A DNA stretch of 64,000 bases. It comes from Bugula neritina. Lineage: Eukaryota > Bryozoa > Gymnolaemata > Cheilostomatida > Bugulidae. The translations under genes and the position numbers were made by a program. Each line of letters opens with the position of its first letter. Within the stretch, counting starts at the first letter, position 1. The DNA is taken from NCBI GenBank assembly GCA_964035545.1, contig OZ037771.1, positions 9,865,408 through 9,929,407 of the forward strand, given 5' to 3'. The notes under the pieces are model-generated. The model did not search any database. It saw only the letters and a program-made list of their open reading frames with translations, and was not told the DNA's origin. Shown piece after piece: positions 29,999 to 42,515 of this stretch.

Positions 29999-32900
29999 TC
30001 AACTCACTGAAGTATAGTGTAATATACGGAAATATACTGTAACATACTGATATTTACTGTAACACACTGAAATATACTGCAACATACTGAAATGCACTGT
30101 AACATACCGAAATAAACTGCAACATAACGCAACATACTGAATTACACTGTAACATACTAAAATACACTGCAACATTCTGCAACATACTTCAACGTACTGA
30201 AAGACACTGTAACATAATGAAATACACTGCAACACATTGAAATATACCGCAACAGACTGGAATATACTGCAACATACTGAAATGTACTGCAACATACTGA
30301 AATACATTGCAACATATCGAAGTATATCGTAATAAACGGACATGTACTGTAACATACTGAAACACACTGAAACATACTGAAACATACTGAAACATACTGA
30401 AACATACTGAAATACACTGCAACATACTACAACATACTGAAACATACTGTAACATTATGAAATACACTGCAACACATTGAAATATACTGCAACAAACTGA
30501 AATATACTGCAACATACTAAAACGTACTGCAACATACTGAAATACATTGAAATATATCGAAGTATATCGTAATATACGGACATGTACTGTAACGTACTGA
30601 AACACACTGAAACATACTGAAACATACCGAAATATACTGAAATGTACTGAAATACACTGTAACACATTGAAAAACACTGCAACATACTGAAAGACACTTC
30701 AACTCATTGAAGAATAGTGTAATATACAGAGATGTACTGTAACATACTGATATTTACTGTAACACACTGAAATATACTGCAACATACTGAAATACACTGG
30801 AACATACCGAAATAAACTGCAACATAATGCAACATACTGAATTACACTGTAACATACTAAAATACACTGCAACATTCTGCAACATACTTCAACGAACTGA
30901 AAGACACTGTAACATAATGAAATACACTGCAACACATTGAAATATACCGCAACAGACTGGAATATACTGCAACACATCCAAGTACATCGTAATATACGGA
31001 CATGTACTGTAACATACTGGAACATACTGAAACATACTGCAACATTCTGAAGTACACTGTAAAATATTGAAATACACTGCAACAAACTGCAACATACTGA
31101 AGTACACTGTACATATTGAAAAACACTGCAACACACTGAAATATACTGCAACACACTGAAATATACCGCACAATACTGAATTATACTTCAACATACTGCA
31201 ACATACTGAAAGACACTACAACTCACTGAAGGATAGTGCAATATACAGAAATGTACTCTAACATACTGATATTTAATGTTACACACTGAAATATACTACA
31301 ACATACTGAAATACACTACAACATACCGAAATAAGCTGCAACATTCTGCAATATACTGAAATACACTGTAACATGATGTAGTACACTGCAACACATTGAA
31401 ATATACTGCAACAAACTGAAATATACTGCAACATTCTGAAATGTACTGCAACATACTGAAATACATTGCAACATATCGAAGTATATCGTAATAAACGAAC
31501 ATGTACTGTAACATACTGAAACACACTGAAACAAACTGAAACATACTGAAATATACTGAAATACACTGTAACACATTGAAAAATACTGCAACATACTGAA
31601 AGACACTTCAACTCACTGAAGTATAGTGTAATTTACGGAAATGTACTGTAACATACTGATAGTTACTGCAACACACTGAAATATACTGCAACATACTGAA
31701 ATACACTGTAACATACCGAAATAAACTGCAACATAATGCAACATACTGAATTACACTGTAACATACTAAATTACACTGCAACATTCTGCAACATACTTCA
31801 ACGTACTGAAATACACTGTAACATAATGAAATACACTGCAACATACTGCAACATACTGAAGTACACTGTAAAATATTAAAATACACTGCAACACATTGGA
31901 ATATACTGCAACACACTGAAATATACTGTAACATACTGAAACATGAGTAATATACTGAAAGATGCCTCAACATACTCAAATACACTGCAACACATTGAAA
32001 TACACTGCAACACACTGAAATATACTGCAACACACTGAAATGTACTTCAACATAATGAAAAACACTGCAACATATCAAAGTATGTTGTAATATACAGACA
32101 TGTACTGAAACATACTGAAACATACTGAAATACACTGCAACAAGTTGGAATATACTGCAACATACCCAAGTATATGGTAATATAATGAAATATACTGCAA
32201 CATACCGCAACATACTGAAAAACACTGTAACAAACTGAAATACGCTGCAACACATTGGAATATACTGCAACATACCCAAATAAATGGTAATATACTGAAA
32301 TATACTGAAATACACTGTAACACATTGAAAAATACTGCAACATACTGAAACACACTACAACTCACTGAAGTATAGTGTAACTTACTAAAACATACTGCAA
32401 CATACTGAAATACACTGTTACATACTAAAATACACTGCAACATACTAAAATACGCTGCAACATTCTGCAACATTCTGCAACATACTTCAACATACTGAAA
32501 TACACTGTAACAAACTGAAATACGCTGCAACACATTGGAATATACTGCAACATATCCCAATATATGGTAATATACTGAAATATATTGAAATACACTGTAA
32601 CACATTGAAAAATACTGCAACATACTGAAACACACTACAACTCACTGAAGTATAGTGTAACTTACTGAAATGTACGGTAAAATACTGATATTTACTGCAA
32701 CACACTGAAACATACTGCAACATACTGAAATACACTGTTACATACTAAAATACACTGCAACATACTAAAATACACTGCAACAATCTGCAACATTCTGCAA
32801 CATACTTCAACATACTGAAATACACTGTAACAAACTGAAACACGCTGCAACACATTGGAATATACTGCAACATACCCAAATAAATGGTAACATACTGAAA

Positions 32901-33806
32901 TATACTGAAATACAATGTAACACATTGAAAAATACTGCAACACACTGAAAGACACTACAACTCACTGAAGTATAGTGTAATATACAAAAACGTACTGTAA
33001 CATACTGATATTTACTGCAACACACTGAAATATACTGCAACATACTGAAATACACTGTTACATGCCAAAATAAACTGCAACATACTGCAACATACTGAAA
33101 TGCACTGTAACATACTCAAATACACTGCAACATTCTGCAACATATTGAAATATACTGCAACACACTGAAATATACTGCAACACATCCAAGTAGACTGTAA
33201 TATACGGACATGTACTGTAACATACTGAAACACACTGAAACATACTGAAACATACTGAAACATACTGAAACATACTGAAATACACTGCAACATACTGCAA
33301 CATACTGAAACATACTGTAACATGATGAAATACACTGCAACACATTGAAATATACTGCAACAAACTGAAATATACTGCAACATACTGAAACGTACTGCAA
33401 CATACTGAAATTAATTGCAACATATCGAAGTATATCGTAATATACGGACATGTACGGTAACATACTGAAACACACTGAAACATACTGAAACATACTGAAA
33501 CATACTGAAACATACTGAGATACACTGCAACATACTGCAACATACTGAAAAACACTGTAACATGATGAAATACGCTGCAACACATTGAAATATACTGCAA
33601 CAAACTGAATTATACCGCAACATACTGAAACGTGCTGCAACATACTGAAATACATTGCAATATATCGAAGTAAATCGTAATATACGGACATGTACTGTAA
33701 CATACTGAAACACACTGAAACATACTGAAACATACTGAAATATACTGAGATATACTGAAATACACTTTAACACATTGAAAAATACTGCAACATACTGAAA
33801 GACACT
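29999..33806 (+). repeat. 3808-bp tandem duplication, unit 2
   Basis: Near-perfect copy of 26191-29998 (examples of differences: about 30790 and 32387). The start of a third unit is visible to about 34070, after which the sequence follows a different block type (near 34081 it resembles 9541-9700). Confidence 0.9.
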
Positions 33807-36800
33807 TCAACTCACTGAAGTATAGTGTAATATACGGAAATATACTGTAACATACTTATATTTACTGTAACACACTGAAATATACTGCAACATACTGAAA
33901 TGCACTGTAACATACCGAAATAAACTGCAACATAACGCAACATACTGAATTACACTGTAACATACTAAAATACACTGCAACATTCTGCAACATACTTCAA
34001 CGTACTGAAAGACACTGTAACATAATGAAATACACTGCAACACATTGAAATATACCGCAACAGACTGGAATATACTGCAACACATCCAAGTACATTGTAA
34101 TATACGGACATGTACTGTAACATACTGAAACACACTGAAACATACTGAAACATACTGAAATGTACTGAAATATACTGAAATACACTGTAACACATTGAAA
34201 AATACTGCAACATACTGAAAGCCACTTCAACTCACTGAAGTATAGTGTAATATACGGAAATGTACTGTAACATACTGATATTTACTGTAACACACTGAAA
34301 TATACTGCAACATACTGAAATACACTGTAACATACCGAAATAAACTGCAACATAATGCAACATACTGAATTACGCTGTAACATACTAAAATACACTGCAA
34401 CATTCTGCAACATACTGCAACATACTGAAATACACTGTAACATGATGAAGTATAGTGCAATATACAGAAATGTACTCTAACATAATGATGTTTAATGTTA
34501 CACACTGAAATATACTGCAACACACTGAAATATACTGCAAAATACTGAATTATACTTCAACATACTGCAACATACTGAAAGACACCACAACCCACTGAAG
34601 TATAGTGCAATATACAGAAATGTACGGTAAAATACTGATATTTACTGCAACACACTGAAACATACTGCAACATACTGAAATACACTGTTACATACTAAAA
34701 TACACTGCAACATACTAAAATACACTGCAACAATCTGCAACATTCTGCAACATACTTCAACATACTGAAATGCACTGTAACATACTCAAATACACTGCAA
34801 CATTCTGCAACATATTGAAATATACTGCAACACATTGAAATATACTGCAACAAACTGAAATATACTGCAACATACTGAAATGTACTGCAACATACTGAAA
34901 TACATTGCAACATATCGAAGTATATTGTAATAAACGGAGATGTACTCTAACATACTGAAACACACTGAAACATACTGAAACATACTGAAACATACTGAAA
35001 CATACTGAAATACAGTGCAACATACTGAAACATACTGTAACATTATGAAATGCACTGCAACACATTGAAATATACTGCAACAAACTGAAATATACTGCAA
35101 GATACTAAAACGTACTGCAACATACTGAAATACATTGCAACATATCGAAGTATATCGTAATATACGGACATGTACTGAAACATACTGAAACATACTGAAA
35201 CATACTGAGATACACTGCAACATACTGCAACATACTGAAATACACTGCAACACATTGAAATATACTACAACAAACTGAAACATACTGCAACATACTGAAA
35301 CGTACTGCAACATACTGAAATACATTGCAACATATCGAAGTATGTCGTAATATACGGACATGTACTGTAACATACTGAAACACACTGAAGCATACTGAAA
35401 CATACTGAAATATACTGAAATACACTGTAACACATTGAAAAATACTGCAACATACTGAAAGACACTTCAACTCACTGAAGTATAGTGTAATATACGGAAA
35501 TGAACTGTAACATACTGATAATTACTGCAACACACTGAAATATACTGCAACATACTGAAATACACTGTAACATAATGAAATACACTGCAACATACTGCAA
35601 CATACTGAAGTACACTGTAAAATATTAAAATACACTGCAACACATTCGAATATACTGCAACACACTGAAATATACTGTAACATACTGAAACATGAGCAAT
35701 ATACTGAAAGATGCCTCAACATACTCAAATACACTGCAAGAAACTGCAACATACGTAAATACACTGTAACATACTGAAATACACTGAAACATACTGCAAC
35801 ATACAGAAGTACACTGTAAAATATTCAAATACACTGCAACACATTGAAATACACTGCAACACACTGAAATATACTGCAACATACTGAAATGTACTTCAAC
35901 ATACTGAAATACACTGCAACATACCGAAATAAGCTGCAACATACTGCAACATACTGAAATACACTGTAACATGATGTAGTACACTGCAAGACATTGAAAT
36001 ATACTGCAACAAACTGAAATATACTGCAACATACTGAAATGTACTGCAACTTACTGAAATACATGGCAACATATCGAAGTATATCGTAATAAACGGACAT
36101 GTACTGTAACATACTGAAACACACTGAAACATACTGAAACATACTGAGATACACTGCAACATACTGAAATACACTGTAACATGATGAAATACACTGCAAC
36201 ATTCTGCAACATTCTGCAACATACTTCAACATACTGAAAAACACTGTAACAGACTGAAATACGCTGCAACACATTGGAATATACTGCAACATACCCAAAT
36301 AAATGGTAACATACTGAAATATTCTGAAATACAATGTAACACATTGAAAAATACTGCAACACACTGAAAGACACTACAACTCACTGAAGTATAGTGTAAT
36401 ATACGAAAACGTACTGTAACATACTGATATTTACTGCAACACACTGAAATATACTGCAACGTACTGAAATACACTGTTACATGCCAAAATAAACTGCAAC
36501 ATACTGCAACATACTGAAATACACTGTAACATACTCAAATACACTGCAACATTCTGCAACATATTGAAATATACTGCAACACACCGAAATATACTGCAAC
36601 ACATCCAAGTAGACTGCAATATACGGACATGTACTGTAACATACTGAAACAAAATGAAATATACTGTAACACTCTGAGTAATACTGCAAAATGCTGAAAT
36701 ATACTGTAACACAGTGAAGTATACTGCAAAATTCTGGAACATACTGCAACATACTAAAACATGAGCAATATACTGAAAAAGGCCTCAGCATACTCAAATA

Positions 36801-36949
36801 TACTGCAAGATGCTGCAACATACGTAAATACACTGTAACATACTGAAATACACTGCAACATACTGCAGCATACTGAAGTACACTGTAAAATATTGAAATA
36901 CACTGCAACACATTGGAATATACTGCAACACACTGAAATATACTGCAAC

Positions 36950-38730
36950 ATACTGAAATATACTGCAACATACTGCAACATACTGAAGTGCACTGTAACA
37001 TACTGTAACTTACTGAAAAACACTGCAACAAACTGTAACATACTGAAACACACTGAAACATACTGAAACATACTGAAACATACTGTAACATACTGAAACA
37101 CACTGAAACATACTGAAACATACTGAAACATACTGAAATATACTGAAATATACTGAAATACACTGTAACACATTGAAAAATACTGCAACATACAGAAAGA
37201 CACTTTAACTCACTGAAGTATAGTGTAATATACGGAAATGTACTGTAACATACTGATAATTACTGCAACACACTGAAATATACTGCAACATACTGAAATA
37301 CACTGTAACATAATGAAATACACTGCAACATACTGCAACATACTGAAGTACACTGTAAAATATTAAAATACACTGCAACACATTCGAATATACTGCAACA
37401 CACTGAAATATACTGTAACATACTGAAACATGAGCAATATACTGAAAGATGCCTCAACATACTCAAATACACTGCAAGAAACTGCAACATACCTAAATAC
37501 ACTGTAACATACTGAAATACACTGAAACATACTGCAACATACAGAAGTACACTGTAAAATATTCAAATACACTGCAACACATTGAAATACACTGCAACAC
37601 ACTGAAATATACTGCAACATACTGAAATGTACTTGAACATAATGAAAAACACAGCAACATATCAAAGTATATCGTAATATACAGACATGTACTGTAACAT
37701 ACTGTTACTTACTGAAATACACTGCAACAAACTGTCACATACTGAAACACACTGAAACATACTGAAACATACTGAAACATACTGTAACATACTGAAACAC
37801 ACTGAAACATACTGAAACATACTGAGACATACTGAAATACACTGCAACATACTGCAACATACTGAAATATACTGAAATATACTGAAATACACTGTAACAC
37901 ATTGAAAAATACCGCAACATACTGAAAGACACTTCAACTCACTGAAGTATAGTGTAATATACGGAAATGTACTGTAACATACTGATATTTACTGTAACAC
38001 ACTGAAATATACTGCAACATACTGAAATACACTGTTACATGCCAAAATAAACTGCAACATACTGCAACATACTGAAATACACTGTAACATACTCAAATAC
38101 ACTGCAACATTCTGCAACATATTGAAATATACTGCAACACACTGAAACATACTGAAACATACTGAGACATACTGAAATACACCGCAACATACTGCAACAT
38201 ACTGAAATATACTGAAATATACCGAAATACACTGTAACACATTGAAAAATACTGCAACATACTGAAGGACACTTCAACTCACTGAAGTATAGTGTAATAT
38301 ACAGAAATGTACTGTAACATACTGATATTTACTGTAACACACTGAAATATACTGCAACATACTGAAATACACTATAACATACCGAAATAAACTGCAACAT
38401 AATGCAACATACTGAATTACACTGTAACATACTGAAATACACTGCAACATTCTGCAACATAATTCAACGTACTGAAAGACACTGTAACATAATGAAATAC
38501 ACTGCAACACATTGAAATATACCGCAACAGACTGGAATGCACTGCAACACATCCAAGTACATCGTAATATACGGACATGTACTGTAACATACTGGAACAT
38601 ACTGAAACATACTGCAACATTCTGAAGTACACTGTAAAATATTGAAATACACTGCAACAAACTGCAACATACTGAAGTACACTGTACATATTGAAAAACA
38701 CTGCAACACACTGAAATATACTGCAACATA
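36950..38730 (+). repeat. 1778-bp tandem duplication, unit 1 (uninterrupted)
   Basis: Repeats at offset 1778 from about 38731. Position 36961 corresponds to 38739 and 37260 to 39038. The joint falls in the common string ACTGAAATATACTGCAACA, so the exact breakpoint cannot be assigned. This copy contains the empty transposon site at 38116. Confidence 0.88.
38116..38117. other. undisrupted (empty) paralogue of the transposon insertion site
   Basis: The satellite around this point matches the left flank of the transposon with no difference I can see from 38003 to 38117 (offset 1778). It then matches the right flank from 45252 onward (offset 7136), with about one difference in the first 70 bases. 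It shows the target as it was before insertion, with AA present once. A second empty paralogue lies at 47679-47680. Confidence 0.88.
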
Positions 38731-39895
38731 CTGAAATATACTGCAACATACTGCAACATACTGAAGTGCACTGTAACATACTGTAACTTACTGAAAAACA
38801 CTGCAACAAACTGTAACATACTGAAACACACTGAAACATACTGAAACATACTGAAACATACTGTAACATACTGAAACACACTGAAACATACTGAAACATA
38901 CTGAAACATACTGAAATATACTGAAATATACTGAAATACACTGTAACACATTGAAAAATACTGCAACATGCTGAAAGACACTTCAACTCACTGAAGTATA
39001 GTGTAATATACGGAAATGTACTGTAACATACTGATAATTACTGCAACACACTGAAATATACTGCAACATACTGAAATACACTGTAACATAATGAAATACA
39101 CTGCAACATACTGCAACATACTGAAGTACACTGCAAAATATTAAAATACACTGCAACACATTCGAATATACTGCAACACACTGAAATATACTGTAACATA
39201 CTGAAACATGAGCAATATACTGAAAGATGCCTCAACATACTCAAATACACTGCAAGAAACTGCAACATACCTAAATACACTGTAACATACTGAAATACAC
39301 TGAAACATACTGCAACATACAGAAGTACACTGTAAAATATTCAAATACACTGCAACACATTGAAATACACTGCAACACACTGAAATATACTGCAACCTAC
39401 TGAAATGTACTTGAACATAATGAAAAACACTGCAACATATCAAAGTATATCGTAATATACAGACATGTACTGTAACATACTGTTACTTACTGAAATACAC
39501 TGCAACAAACTGTAACATACTGAAACACACTGAAACATACTGAAACATACTGAAACATACTGTAACATACTGAAACACACTGAAACATACTGAAACATAC
39601 TGAGACATACTGAAATACACTGCAACATACTGCAACATACTGAAATATACTGAAATATACTGAAATACACTGTAACACATTGAAAAATACCGCAACATAC
39701 TGAAAGACAATTCAACTCACTGAAGTATAGTGTAATATACGGAAATGTACTGTAACATACTGATATTTACTGTAACACACTGAAATATACTGCAACATAC
39801 TGAAATACACTGTTACATGCCAAAATAAACTGCAACATACTGCAACATACTGAAATACACTGTAACATACTCAAATACACTGCAACATTCTGCAA
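38731..39895 (+). repeat. 1778-bp tandem duplication, unit 2, left part (interrupted by the transposon)
   Basis: Second copy of 36950-38730. It is broken after 39895 by the transposon and continues at 45252 to about 45860 (offset 7136 to unit 1). This orders events: duplication first, insertion second, unless the element was lost precisely from unit 1. Confidence 0.87.
39894..39895. other. left copy of 2-bp AA target-site duplication
   Basis: In the empty paralogue (TCTGCAACATATTG) AA occurs once; here one copy lies before CACAGC and a second follows GCTGTG at 45252-45253. Because the next bases on the left are CA in both the element and the target, a 4-bp AACA duplication with unequal element ends cannot be fully excluded. 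AA gives symmetric ends and is preferred. Confidence 0.7.
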
Positions 39896-39915
39896 CACAG
39901 CTTGATTAAGGTCAT
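39896..39915 (+). repeat. left terminal inverted repeat of the transposon
   Basis: CACAGCTTGATTAAGGTCAT matches the reverse complement of 45232-45251 at 17 of 20 positions. The mismatches fall in the four bases after CACAGC, and the outer 6 and inner 10 bases are identical. It begins exactly where the sequence departs from the satellite paralogue at 38118. Some weaker similarity continues inward (CAGTAA followed by an AT-rich stretch and CAT on both sides). Confidence 0.87.
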
Positions 39916-39965
39916 CCTTCTACTGAATCAGTAATTTCATTGCTCCTTTATAATTATATATGAAA

Positions 39966-40060
39966 CAGTGCCCCACTCATAACTCGACTAATTTTGAGGC
40001 TAGAATCAAAATTCAAAAACCATCTTGTAAATATTTTGCTGCTCTATTAGAGGCTTTTTT
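39966..40060 (+). repeat. subterminal direct repeat, copy 1
   Basis: The copy begins with CAGTGCCCCAC and ends with TATTAGAGGCTTTT, 81 bases apart. The second copy at 40147 has the same two landmarks 80 bases apart, with diverged sequence between them. The repeat period is about 181 bp. Repeats just inside the ends are common in cut-and-paste transposons, where they can bind transposase; that role is inference. CAGTGCCCCAC also looks like the outer end of a hAT inverted repeat, but I see no inverted partner. Confidence 0.65.
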
Positions 40061-40146
40061 AAAATTTTCACCTACCCAACCTGTTGCATTTTTATGCTCC
40101 AAAAACAGTCAAAAATTGCCCATTTTCGCATGAAAAAACATGGTCT

Positions 40147-40240
40147 CAGTGCCCCACGAATTATTCAATTCTCAAGCAACATATCTCTGCAAAAATTGGA
40201 ATATAGTGTTATAAGATATTTGTGTATTAGAGGCTTTTCA
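40147..40240 (+). repeat. subterminal direct repeat, copy 2
   Basis: Second, diverged copy of 39966-40060. CAGTGCCCCAC at 40147-40157 and TATTAGAGGCTTTT ending about 40238 are conserved in order and spacing. A short open frame (40094-40282) overlaps it and is probably not a gene. Confidence 0.65.
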
Positions 40241-40370
40241 AAGTTTTTAGTTAACCTCAATAGAATTGGTGTAAACGTGTAATTTATACACTGATTTTAT
40301 TAAAAATTTTACATATCGCTCAGTCTGCACGCTTGGCTGAACACGGTAGAGCTGCGCTGCATTGTAGCCA

Positions 40371-40389
40371 TCATAATGATCATAATGAT
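40371..40389. repeat. short tandem TCATAATGA repeat
   Basis: TCATAATGA is repeated twice in direct tandem with T or C linkers, and each copy is partly palindromic. It lies in non-coding sequence inside the transposon. No function is evident. Confidence 0.6.
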
Positions 40390-40459
40390 TGCGGCCTACG
40401 ATTCATGTTGTGCGCGCTAAACCAAAAGGTTAAAGTTCATCTCTGCAGTAAACTGTGGT

Positions 40460-40741
40460 ATGGGTAAAAGGCGATATGAGGCTGGTTATTATATTATTTC
40501 AGTAGCTAGTAGTTGGAATCTTGGTGGTTGCAATATTGTTGTACTGCCTATAGACGCGAGGCTGTACAATGCGCAATCTACCCTGAATCTAGATTTCAGT
40601 TGTATTTATATAAAGCGGTTTCTGAAGCCTGCGTACATTTCTTGCTTTGACTTGTTTCTTTTTAGTGCAAAGCAGTTTAGTAATACAGCCTGTATGATAA
40701 CCCAGACATCTAAGGATGCTAGTGAGAGTTTGGGCCACTAA
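40460..40741 (+). CDS. unrecognised 93-residue open frame in the transposon
   Basis: An ATG-started frame of 93 codons ending in TAA. The product starts with basic residues (MGKRRYEAGYY), is rich in aromatic and hydrophobic residues, contains several cysteines and ends in a polar tail (TSKDASESLGH). I recognise no domain, signal peptide or clear membrane segment. It is the longest ATG frame in the insert and lies about 80 bases upstream of the hAT-like fragment on the same strand, so it could be a remnant exon of the same gene. In 5.3 kb of AT-rich DNA a frame this long can arise by chance, so coding status is doubtful. Confidence 0.25.
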   Translation: MGKRRYEAGYYIISVASSWNLGGCNIVVLPIDARLYNAQSTLNLDFSCIYIKRFLKPAYISCFDLFLFSAKQFSNTACMITQTSKDASESLGH

Positions 40742-40824
40742 ATTTTATGCCTTTTGTGTGTGATTTCAATGCAAATTTGTTGTTCTGTAGAGTAATCTAA
40801 ATTATACTAATAATATATCTGTAA

Positions 40825-40941
40825 CCAAACTCACTGTATTGTTATTTTAAAACATTAACTTTGTTTTCAGAATCTACAAAATTGTTGGAGAGAATTTTTA
40901 GTCAATTGAATAGTAATTGCATAACTATTTTTCAACAATAG
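40825..40941 (+). pseudogene. possible hAT-type transposase C-terminal fragment
   Basis: This open stretch, bounded by stops, includes STKLLERIFSQLN (codons from 40873). The spacing S-[NT]-x-x-x-E-R-x-F-S matches the conserved start of the C-terminal dimerisation region of hAT transposases. The frame stops ten codons after LN (TAG at 40939-40941), where the family usually continues with a basic K-x-K-x-R-N-like stretch that is absent here. TTTGTTTTCAG directly before the motif (to about 40870) looks like a 3' splice site, so this could be the start of an exon. The upstream catalytic parts were not found. The match is short and was made by eye; the fragment may also be coincidental. Confidence 0.35.
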
Positions 40942-40980
40942 TAGTAAAGTGTTATCAGCCAAGTATAATAAGTATGAGGT

Positions 40981-41100
40981 ATGTGCAGTGATGAGGGTAT
41001 TGAGAAATTAAACCCTGCATTTCGTATTATTGGGCCTATTACAGGCGGTGAGATGCAGCTTAAGAAGTTTAGAGAGAATTCCGACATGTTACCAAATTAG
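40981..41100 (+). pseudogene. unrecognised 39-residue open frame downstream of the hAT-like fragment
   Basis: An ATG frame of 39 codons ending in TAG, with a TGA in frame one codon before the start. Its composition looks protein-like: MCSDEGIEKLNPAF, then RIIGPITGGEMQ, then a basic-polar tail (LKKFRENSDMLPN). It lies 40 bases after the stop of the possible transposase fragment and on the same strand, so it may be another remnant of one decayed gene. I recognise no family. Confidence 0.2.
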
Positions 41101-41243
41101 AATTTCTTAAAAAATTTAAGAATTTAGGCTGTTTTAGCTTTTCTGCTTATATCGCACCTATACCAGACAACGTTTTTTATAATATTATGGTATTAAAATT
41201 CTGGTAGCTTACAATTACATAAGTAGTTTCTGATTGATAAATA

Positions 41244-41489
41244 GTGCTTGCAAGTAGGAGGCTTGTATGTAGCAGACTTGCAATAGCAGTAAGCCATTTT
41301 GCTAATGGCTCTGACAGTGACCATGCATGCAAGCCATTCATAGGCAGTGACAAGGTGTTGCTATTTTTAGCTGAAATGAGATCATGGTTTGAACTTAAAT
41401 GCCCAACTAGACTACTCGTCAATAAGGAGCAACTTAGGCAGGTTATTTTATATTGCAATATGGTTTTAATTACAATTAGCTTTAAATAG
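41244..41489 (+). pseudogene. open stretch without ATG start, unrecognised
   Basis: A plus-strand stretch of about 81 codons open to TAG at 41487, whose first possible start is GTG. The middle (NGSDSDHACKPFIGSDKVLL, then FLAEMRSWFELKC) looks plausible as protein. The minus strand is also open across 41177-41458, which weakens the coding argument. It could be a remnant exon of the element's gene. No family is recognised. Confidence 0.18.
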
Positions 41490-42014
41490 CCAATTCTGTG
41501 ACCAGATTCAGCATGATGTAATATAAATGGGTATTTAATTTCACAATTTCTGTTGGACCTGACTGAATCTCAAATAACCGTAACTATAATGGGGTTCTAT
41601 AAGCATTTGAGTACAAGTTTCTGTACACATATATACTACTCATTTCCTTTACTGCTTACACCAATTCATAACATTGGTAGCTAACTATAGGTAGTGCACT
41701 TTCAGTCTACTAGCTCAGTAAGAGCTTCACTGCAGTTTCAAGCTAATGCCAGCAGCAGACATCGGAATAGCTTGTTTGTATCGAAGATGTGACTTCTAAT
41801 CTAATTAGGTTATAACTAAAGGAGTGGAGTGCGGTTGTGGTATTATGAGGGGGTGTTCAAAGTTTTATCAAGTTTTTAAATCAATAGTAAAATAAATAAA
41901 TAAGTAAATTATAATTTATAAAACAATAAGTTTTATTTTACATATAAATGACTAAAGCGTATGCTATCATAATGCTTTCAAAAAAACACATAGAACGTTT
42001 ATAATTCACATTCA

Positions 42015-42026
42015 CCCCCCCCCCCC
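42015..42026. repeat. C12 homopolymer
   Basis: Twelve consecutive C on the plus strand, followed by AAAA. It is the only long G/C homopolymer in the window and is prone to length error in sequencing. Confidence 0.95.
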
Positions 42027-42222
42027 AAAACCTGCCCTAGTAATTCCACAGCTGCAGTGCACTGTCCTCAAACAAACTGCTCTGCATAATATCATACGCA
42101 GCTGTAAGCGTTACTTATCTTGCCCGATTGGATATGTTACTAGTAAAAGCTAGCTCGGTAAATAAAAAATTCGATGTTAAAACGCAATCTGTGAAGTGAA
42201 CTTGCCAACTGGCGGTGGGAAT

Positions 42223-42315
42223 ATGATTTCAAAATGGAGTGAAAAACGTCTTTTACCTCACAAACCTAGGATGAAAGAGTGTACTTTGATTAACTTTAAG
42301 AGTTTAACTTCAAGG
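42223..42315 (+). CDS. candidate exon with consensus 5' splice site, unrecognised product
   Basis: From ATG at 42223 the frame reads a basic peptide (MISKWSEKRLLPHKPRMK, then ECTLINFKSLTSR) up to a strong donor-like sequence, AAGG/GTAAGT, with GT at 42316. A possible acceptor, TTTTATAG, ends at 42405 and would give a 90-bp intron. The frame after it is low complexity and unconvincing. The open frame extends slightly upstream of ATG, to 42196. I recognise no domain. The splice signals suggest eukaryotic coding sequence, but the evidence is limited to consensus matching. Confidence 0.2.
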
Positions 42316-42439
42316 GTAAGTGAGTACCACTGCTTCCTTCAGCAAATTTGCATGTTTCATATTGCTTTCAAGCAATAATATATTTATTTTTAATTAATTT
42401 TATAGGATTTGTATAGTTGTACTATTACTATTAGTATTA

Positions 42440-42515
42440 CAGTAGACCTATACTGCGTATTATATATATTATTAATATTATATTCATATTCATATTGTTA
42501 TTATTATTATAGCAT
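42440..42515. repeat. AT-rich ATT/ATA low-complexity tract
   Basis: Irregular runs of ATT, ATA and TTATTA with two TATTCA units, giving microsatellite-like low complexity. No gene is seen between about 42410 and 43160. Confidence 0.7.

Larger units (their letters stand above)
1..39895. repeat. 10-bp-monomer satellite array, left arm
   Basis: The sequence is a head-to-tail array of decamers fitting ACTGNAAYAY; ACTG is the most conserved part and positions 5, 8 and 10 vary most. The register is exact for the first 1210 bases and then slips by one base only where a 9-base unit occurs. Neighbouring decamers often alternate between a CAT-ending and a TAC- or CAC-ending form, giving a secondary 20-bp period. 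On top of this sit recurring modules of roughly 150-420 bp and multi-kilobase duplicated blocks. All units read in the same direction. No gene is supported anywhere in this arm. Satellites of this size normally lie in heterochromatin; that location is inference. The array continues beyond base 1. Confidence 0.97.

Noticed and set aside
1-39895. CRISPR array
   Set aside because: The short repeats are contiguous, degenerate and without unique spacers, and there are no cas genes or leader.
1-39895. Telomeric repeat
   Set aside because: The 10-bp unit does not resemble TTAGGG-type or other known telomere units, and the G-rich/C-rich strand pattern is missing.
39896-39902. Recombination-signal-like heptamer (CACAGCT resembling CACAGTG) and a Transib/RAG-type origin
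   Set aside because: The heptamer differs at its last two positions, no nonamer with 12- or 23-base spacer is seen, and the target duplication is not 5 bp.
40094-40282. 62-codon ATG frame near the left end of the transposon
   Set aside because: It overlaps subterminal direct repeat copy 2, has low-complexity composition and no recognisable domain.
41177-41458. 93-codon minus-strand frame opposite the plus-strand open stretch
   Set aside because: Both strands are open here; the peptide is rich in Ser and Leu as expected of antisense translation, and it has no recognisable motif.
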